From IMG/VR virus record IMGVR_UViG_3300012954_004168, positions 1-24,186 of that record: a stretch of DNA of 24,186 bases. One strand, 5' to 3'. The stretch comes from a virus. This document shows positions 20,503-24,186 of the stretch, one piece after another. Position numbers and translations under genes: made by a program. The notes under the pieces were generated by a model, which was given only the letters and a program-made list of their open reading frames with translations, was not told the origin of the DNA and did not search any database. Every line of letters begins with the position of its first letter. The first letter of the stretch is position 1.

Positions 20503-21691
20503 CATAGTTGAACCTGATCAAGTTAGGTTAGATTTTGTTAGGTGCTGTGATTTTTTTGTAAAGACAGATAAATTTATAGTTGGCAATGCAATCAAGACAA
20601 ACCAGTTATGGAACATTCCTTCAATTGTAAAAGACATTGTGCCGAACGAGGCAAACAGAGCAATTCTTGAAAATGTTTTTCAAAACATTTGTAACTACGA
20701 AAAAACTTACAGCGGAATCGGGTATTTTTTTCTAAATTTAGTTATAAAAAATTATGAATACGAGAGAAGCAAAAAATTTCGACTGTCGTCATCCGTAATA
20801 TTAAGCCATGTTTCAAAAAACATCAGGTGTAATTATACGGACGTTGTTTTAAAAAACGTTCGTAAACACGGCAACCCACAGTTGTCTATATCAGTTACAA
20901 GAGAACCACTTTTAAAACCAATTATTAAATTCAAAAGCAATCCTAGCGTTAGACTTCGGGTTTGCCCAGAGTTTACGCAGGTTCGTGGCAACTTTAAAAA
21001 TTGTAAGTTCTTCATGGTTAATGGAGCAGTTTCTAAGCCGTCTGAAATTATGAAGCTATTGAATGCTAGTTTTGAGTCGAAGGAAACTACTTATTTTTTG
21101 CTTTGCAGATCCTTCAATAGCGACGTTGTTTTTACTTTAAAAGAGAATTTTGATAGAGGTATAACAAATGTTATACCAATCGAATTTGGTTTCGATCTAG
21201 ACTCAGTTAACAGCATTGCTGATTTGGTAAGCGTTGTAGGTGGTCTGCCAATGTCTTCAGATCTAGGTGATATACTGTCTGCGTATGACGACGATCGGCT
21301 TGGGATTTCCGACTCTGTCACGATTCAAGAAAATCTATTTACGATTACACCTTCAAAAGATCCGTCGAACCAAATTAAAAAACTTTACGAAAAGATAGAT
21401 CAATCTGAAGATGAAAAAAGAAAGCTGCTTGCAAAACGATTAATTTGTTTAAAAGGTAACTCGTGCGAAGTTAAACTTCCTAATTCAGAAGATTGGAACG
21501 AAGTTGAAATAAACGTACGTCATGCGGTTAAGATATTCGGTGATATGACTAAAAAAGGAGCGGTTGCCATGACAACTGGCAACAATAAATTTTATATTCC
21601 TGCACATAGCGATACAATCATAACAAAGCTAATCGATGATGTAGAAAATCTTTTAGCCACAAAATTATATCTACCAAGGAGAGAAAAATGA
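20489..21691 (+). CDS. Divergent, truncated GroEL-like chaperonin
   Basis: A 400-residue protein that appears to be a very divergent type I chaperonin. By eye, residues 117-138 (VVLKNVRKHGNPQLSISVTRE) align with the GroEL intermediate segment before the apical domain. Residues 172-263 align with the apical domain (FFMVNGAVSKPSEIMKLL to VVGGLPMSSDLGDIL). Residues 271-330 follow GroEL through VTIQENLFTITP and KRKLLAKRLICLKG, and 340-364 align with the second intermediate segment (VEINVRHAVKIFGDMTKKGAV). The ATP-site GDGTTT is replaced by SGIGYF (75-80), the catalytic Asp398 position is His345, and about 130 C-terminal residues are absent. The protein would lack ATPase activity. The ATG at 20489 is used; a TTG at 20471 is also in frame. 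Confidence 0.62.
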   Translation: MGFTDIVEPDQVRLDFVRCCDFFVKTDKFIVGNAIKTNQLWNIPSIVKDIVPNEANRAILENVFQNICNYEKTYSGIGYFFLNLVIKNYEYERSKKFRLSSSVILSHVSKNIRCNYTDVVLKNVRKHGNPQLSISVTREPLLKPIIKFKSNPSVRLRVCPEFTQVRGNFKNCKFFMVNGAVSKPSEIMKLLNASFESKETTYFLLCRSFNSDVVFTLKENFDRGITNVIPIEFGFDLDSVNSIADLVSVVGGLPMSSDLGDILSAYDDDRLGISDSVTIQENLFTITPSKDPSNQIKKLYEKIDQSEDEKRKLLAKRLICLKGNSCEVKLPNSEDWNEVEINVRHAVKIFGDMTKKGAVAMTTGNNKFYIPAHSDTIITKLIDDVENLLATKLYLPRREK

Positions 21692-21879
21692 GTAAAGGAC
21701 TCAATAAACAAGAGCTTTTAGATCTCATGCAGTTTGTCTGCGATCAAAACAAAACAAATCTTTTTGAAATTCTAAAAAAGACGGATGCTGAAGTAGGTGA
21801 ACGAGACATTAGGGCAATCCTTAATGTTCTTGAAGAGACCACAAAAGGATGTTTCTTTCGTTTTATTGAAAAGTTATAA
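21688..21879 (+). CDS. Small hypothetical protein (63 aa)
   Basis: A 63-residue protein starting with an ATGA overlap on the previous stop and an AGGAGAG ribosome site inside the GroEL-like gene. It is predicted to be helical (KQELLDLMQFVCDQN, NLFEILKKTDAEVG, IRAILNVLEETTKG), with a C-terminal aromatic run (CFFRFIEKL). No family is recognised. Its stop shares one base with the next ATG. The tight overlap with the chaperonin-like gene suggests matched expression. Confidence 0.64.
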   Translation: MSKGLNKQELLDLMQFVCDQNKTNLFEILKKTDAEVGERDIRAILNVLEETTKGCFFRFIEKL

Positions 21880-22340
21880 TGAAAAAGGGGATCAAGCACA
21901 ATATACAATGTCTGTGTGTTCTGCCCCAGTATAGAAATAAACCTGATGCACCTGCGCATGAGTTTGTGGTTTTTTCTGTTCTTGATGAATCAGACACGCT
22001 AGAAGAAAAGTATGCACAATGCAATAACTGTGGAGTTATTCACAAGATTGTCGATATATGCCGATCTGAGATAGCTACCAATAGAGCAGAAATTACGGTA
22101 CTGTCAAAAGAAGATATCAAGATGATGCTTCCTAGCCCTGTAGTTACTACTCTTGAAAACTATAATTGTGACACCCCTAGTTGGGAGCATGCGCAATTTA
22201 TCTTACAGGAAAGGCAGTGGGAACAGTTTATAGTGCTTGAAAAAAATGTAATTGACGAAGGATTCGAAGGAAAACTTTTAAGGTTTAAAGGCGATAACAA
22301 ATATGCTATTGAACCGTTTATAGATAGGAGAGCGTTTTGA
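21879..22340 (+). CDS. Zinc-ribbon-like hypothetical protein (153 aa)
   Basis: A 153-residue protein with an N-terminal CLC (residues 11-13) and a later CNNCG at about 48-52, which together could form a zinc ribbon. The central and C-terminal parts are mixed (ICRSEIATNRAEITVLSKEDI, SWEHAQFILQERQWEQFIVLEKNVID). The ending, GKLLRFKGDNKYAIEPF, looks like a beta hairpin. It starts at an ATG sharing one base with the previous stop and no Shine-Dalgarno sequence is clear, so it is probably translated by re-initiation. I recall similar proteins in large marine phages, with no known function. The zinc site is inferred. Confidence 0.68.
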   Translation: MKKGIKHNIQCLCVLPQYRNKPDAPAHEFVVFSVLDESDTLEEKYAQCNNCGVIHKIVDICRSEIATNRAEITVLSKEDIKMMLPSPVVTTLENYNCDTPSWEHAQFILQERQWEQFIVLEKNVIDEGFEGKLLRFKGDNKYAIEPFIDRRAF

Positions 22341-22561
22341 GTGAAAAAGATAAATTAAACATTGATGAAAATGAACAAAATAGATTACTTGGTAATGCTG
22401 CAGCTAGGGAAATCGTACAAGAAATTATGAACTTTGGTGTGTCACAGCAGCAAATTTTGCACATTATTAATTTACTTGCTTTAGAATTAGAGGATAATAA
22501 CATGATGAGAAAAATAAATAATCTCATAAATTCAAATAAAACGGAGAAGCTACATGTCTAA
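22337..22561 (+). CDS. Small hypothetical protein (74 aa)
   Basis: A 74-residue helical protein starting at a TTG that overlaps the preceding stop (TTGA), with AGGAGAG (22326-22332) upstream. It is acidic in the first 20 residues (DKLNIDENEQNRLLGNAAAREIVQEIM) and then has NFGVSQQQILHIINLLALELED, which has the look of a small helical bundle. The C-terminus is basic. It overlaps the next gene by 8 nt. No family is recognised. Confidence 0.62.
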   Translation: MSEKDKLNIDENEQNRLLGNAAAREIVQEIMNFGVSQQQILHIINLLALELEDNNMMRKINNLINSNKTEKLHV

Positions 22562-22751
22562 TATTGCTGATAAATGGGCCGAGATTAAGGTCCTAATTGA
22601 ATCTATCGACCTAGATGTACATAAGAATGCCGGAGGAAATGCTTCAGCTGGTGTTCGTGCACGTAAGGGTCTAAGACTATTAAAAAAGGAAGCTGCAGAT
22701 CTTGTCAAGATGACAGTCGAGGCAGACAAGGCAAGAAAAACAGAGAAATAA
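22554..22751 (+). CDS. Histone H1-like DNA-binding peptide (Hc1 type)
   Basis: A 65-residue basic protein. The segment HKNAGGNASAGVRARKGLRL is followed by LKKEAADLVK, a pattern like that of the bacterial histone H1-like (Hc1) family, which binds DNA. The first helix (KWAEIKVLIESIDLDV) and the C-terminal helix (MTVEADKARKTEK) fit a compact helical hairpin. It starts at an ATG with GGAG nine bases upstream and is the last gene of the operon, just before a strong terminator. It could bind phage or host DNA and affect packing or transcription. Length is short for the family, and the call relies on the conserved pattern. Confidence 0.7.
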   Translation: MSNIADKWAEIKVLIESIDLDVHKNAGGNASAGVRARKGLRLLKKEAADLVKMTVEADKARKTEK

Positions 22752-22774
22752 TTATTTGTCTGTTGCAAAGATAC

Positions 22775-22802
22775 AAAAGGGTTCATGAAGAACCCTTTTT
22801 TT
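22775..22802 (+). terminator. Rho-independent terminator, possibly bidirectional
   Basis: A perfect 10-bp stem, AAAAGGGTTC (22775-22784) with GAACCCTTTT (22790-22799), has loop ATGAA and is followed by a run of Ts (to 22802). On the opposite strand it would end transcription of the gene at 22814-23056, with a shorter T run. Confidence 0.9.
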
Positions 22803-22813
22803 CGTATATTTAT

Positions 22814-23056
22814 CTATGTAATCATATCTCGAATTTTTGAGATAGCATTTTTCTCGATCTGGCATATACGCATGCGAGTAAGCTTAAATAAATCACCAAT
22901 ATTCTGCAAGGTCATCGGGCCTTCTTCGGATGCTATTATTGTACAATTTCGATATTTGCCTGATTTAAACCATGCTCTGCATTTATCATTGGCGCACTTA
23001 AGGTCGTCTTTTTTGCACGTTGCAAAGCAAGTTAAATCACTGTTTTCGTTTTTCAT
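22814..23056 (-). CDS. Small protein with sigma-70 region-4-like helix-turn-helix and cysteine-rich start
   Basis: An 80-residue protein on the minus strand. Residues 48-80, MTLQNIGDLFKLTRMRICQIEK and the following AISKIRDMIT, match the region-4 helix-turn-helix of sigma-70 factors (compare TLQEIG...GVSRERVRQIE..AL.KLR), the part that contacts the -35 element. The N-terminal half has five cysteines (10, 14, 21, 26, 38) that may bind zinc. No region 2 is present, so it cannot be a full sigma factor. It more likely binds promoters or RNA polymerase as a regulator. GGAGG is placed before the ATG. It diverges from the PhoH gene and converges on the operon terminator, so it could control either. 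Confidence 0.85.
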   Translation of the reverse strand: MKNENSDLTCFATCKKDDLKCANDKCRAWFKSGKYRNCTIIASEEGPMTLQNIGDLFKLTRMRICQIEKNAISKIRDMIT

Positions 23057-23119
23057 TGTTTATGTTTCCTCCAATAAATGTAATAATAACATAGTAACCT
23101 AAAATGTACGGAGTATATT

Positions 23120-24186
23120 TTGTCTAGAAAAATATTTGTCCTTGATACCAGCGTTCTTTTATACGATAAAAATTCTATTGCAGCCTTTTCAGGCAACGAT
23201 GTCGTCCTTTCTATGCCTGTTCTTGAAGAGTTAGATAGATTTAAAGAAAAGCCGGGAGTCATTGGTGAGGCGGCACGTTATGTAAATCGATTCTTAGATG
23301 AGTTGAGGTTTGCAAAAACAGATGGCGTATGGAAAATCGTCGAAGAAAATGATCTTCGCATAACTTTCGATGTAGAGGCGCTGCAAGTTAATGAAAAAAT
23401 AGAGCTTGACATATCAAGAAACGATAACAAGATTATTGCGTGTGCTGTTCGGCTTCAAAATACCTATCCAGATCGAAAGGTTTCAGTAATCACTAAGGAC
23501 ATTAATCTTCGTGTAAAGTGCGATGCTCTTGGAGTTTGGGCCGAAGATTATTACAAAGATCATATCGCACCAGAGCTTGGGCAATTTAAAGGCGTTGAAA
23601 CGTTTGATATAAATAAAAATTTAGTTGATGAGTTCTATGCGCAAAAACATATAGATATAGATGACTTAAATCTTGAAGATGGAATTGAAATCTACGAAAA
23701 CATGTGCGTTGTAGGAAGAAGTCAATCATCTAGTTTTTTGGCAACGAATAAAAATGGTAAGTTAACGGCACTAAGAAACACTAGTATTCAAAATCCTGCA
23801 ATCGAGCCAAGAAATGCAGAACAAACATTTGCAATCGATGCTCTTTTAGATCCAGAAATTTCGCTTGTTACACTGACCGGTTTGGCAGGTTCCGGAAAAA
23901 CTTTCCTTGCCTTAATGGCAGGACTTTGCCAGACAAACAGAAATGAATTTTCAGAACAACTGGAAAAGCACGGTTTCACTAAGGAAAAAAGAATCATTGT
24001 TACAAGATCTTTGCAACATGTCGGATCTAGAGATTTAGGTTATCTTCCTGGGAATATGCAAGACAAGATGGCACCATGGCTTGCTCCAATAGTAGACAAT
24101 GTCAGGCAGGCATTTAACGATGCATCTGTCTTTGAAACCATGGTTGAATCTGGCCTTATTGAAGTTGCGCCGATACCGTACATACG
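23120..24186 (+). CDS. phoH: PIN-PhoH fusion protein (PhoH2 type), incomplete at window end
   Basis: At least 355 residues of a two-domain protein that runs off the window. The N-terminal PIN ribonuclease domain starts KIFVLDTSVLLYD (Asp9) and continues with MPVLEELDRFKE, SRNDNKIIACA and VITKDINLRVKCDALG, with all the acidic residues expected. The C-terminal PhoH ATPase domain has the Walker A GLAGSGKT (254-261). Such PhoH2 proteins are reported to be RNA-degrading helicases. The start is a TTG with TACGGAG seven bases upstream; no ATG is in frame nearby. The gene diverges from the sigma-like gene by 63 nt. PhoH is common in phages, but the PIN fusion is the less usual form. Confidence 0.92.
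   Translation, partial: MSRKIFVLDTSVLLYDKNSIAAFSGNDVVLSMPVLEELDRFKEKPGVIGEAARYVNRFLDELRFAKTDGVWKIVEENDLRITFDVEALQVNEKIELDISRNDNKIIACAVRLQNTYPDRKVSVITKDINLRVKCDALGVWAEDYYKDHIAPELGQFKGVETFDINKNLVDEFYAQKHIDIDDLNLEDGIEIYENMCVVGRSQSSSFLATNKNGKLTALRNTSIQNPAIEPRNAEQTFAIDALLDPEISLVTLTGLAGSGKTFLALMAGLCQTNRNEFSEQLEKHGFTKEKRIIVTRSLQHVGSRDLGYLPGNMQDKMAPWLAPIVDNVRQAFNDASVFETMVESGLIEVAPIPYI

Noticed and set aside
22785-23102. Plus-strand frame across the sigma-like gene
   Set aside because: It begins inside the terminator and is the antisense of a gene with a clear helix-turn-helix and ribosome site.
1-24186. CRISPR array, insertion sequence or integrase
   Set aside because: No regularly spaced repeats, terminal inverted repeats, transposase or integrase motifs were seen in any frame.

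Overview
The window looks like the accessory/early part of a large tailed-phage genome. This is inferred from the dense packing of mostly very small genes, the start-stop overlaps (ATGA, TTGA, GTGA), the AT-rich sequence, many proteins without a recognisable family, and typical large-phage auxiliary genes: tmRNA, Hsp20, PIN-PhoH, HAD and NUDIX enzymes, and a sugar-phosphate gene set. No terminase, capsid, tail or polymerase gene is visible, so phage origin is likely but not proven. The host cannot be named. A lipoprotein-type protease suggests an envelope-bearing bacterium.

Region 1 (1-3544) opens with the 3' end of a tmRNA. It is followed by small unknown genes, a HAD hydrolase, an Hsp20 chaperone and a secreted protein, separated by two clear hairpin terminators and host-like promoters. 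Region 2 (3575-7087) is marked by three near-identical palindromic promoter elements. They precede a basic protein, a MoxR-like AAA+ ATPase and its VWA/metallopeptidase partner. The MoxR gene uses only CGN arginine codons, unlike most of its neighbours. Region 3 (7047-7763, minus strand) is a lone trypsin-like lipoprotein protease. Region 4 (7838-10772) is an overlapping run: a eukaryotic-type phosphomannomutase, small unknowns, four small putative beta-barrel proteins (one with an apparent ATT start) and a class II aldolase. Region 5 (10773-15755) has its own promoter. It holds a DinG/XPD-type Fe-S helicase, a four-helix membrane protein, a nucleotidyltransferase, a second HAD protein, a mannose-6-phosphate isomerase-type cupin, a tagged unknown protein, a NUDIX hydrolase and a small HExxH protein.

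Region 6 (15825-22799) is the most striking. It appears to be one translationally coupled operon ending in a strong terminator. It carries the complete bacterial stress trio YeaH (DUF444, VWA), SpoVR and PrkA (AAA+ kinase), then a membrane peptide, a very divergent and apparently truncated GroEL-like protein that seems to lack the ATPase residues, small unknowns, a zinc-ribbon protein and a histone-H1-like peptide. Beyond it are a tiny minus-strand protein with a sigma-70 region-4-like helix-turn-helix and a divergent PIN-PhoH gene that runs off the window.

Taken together, the window carries two separate AAA+ ATPase/VWA pairs (MoxR with COG3864-type, PrkA with YeaH), two chaperone-like proteins, a tmRNA and a probable mannose-phosphate/nucleotide-sugar branch. 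This suggests extensive control of host protein quality, translation and stress physiology. All function calls come from reading motifs by eye; no database search was possible.
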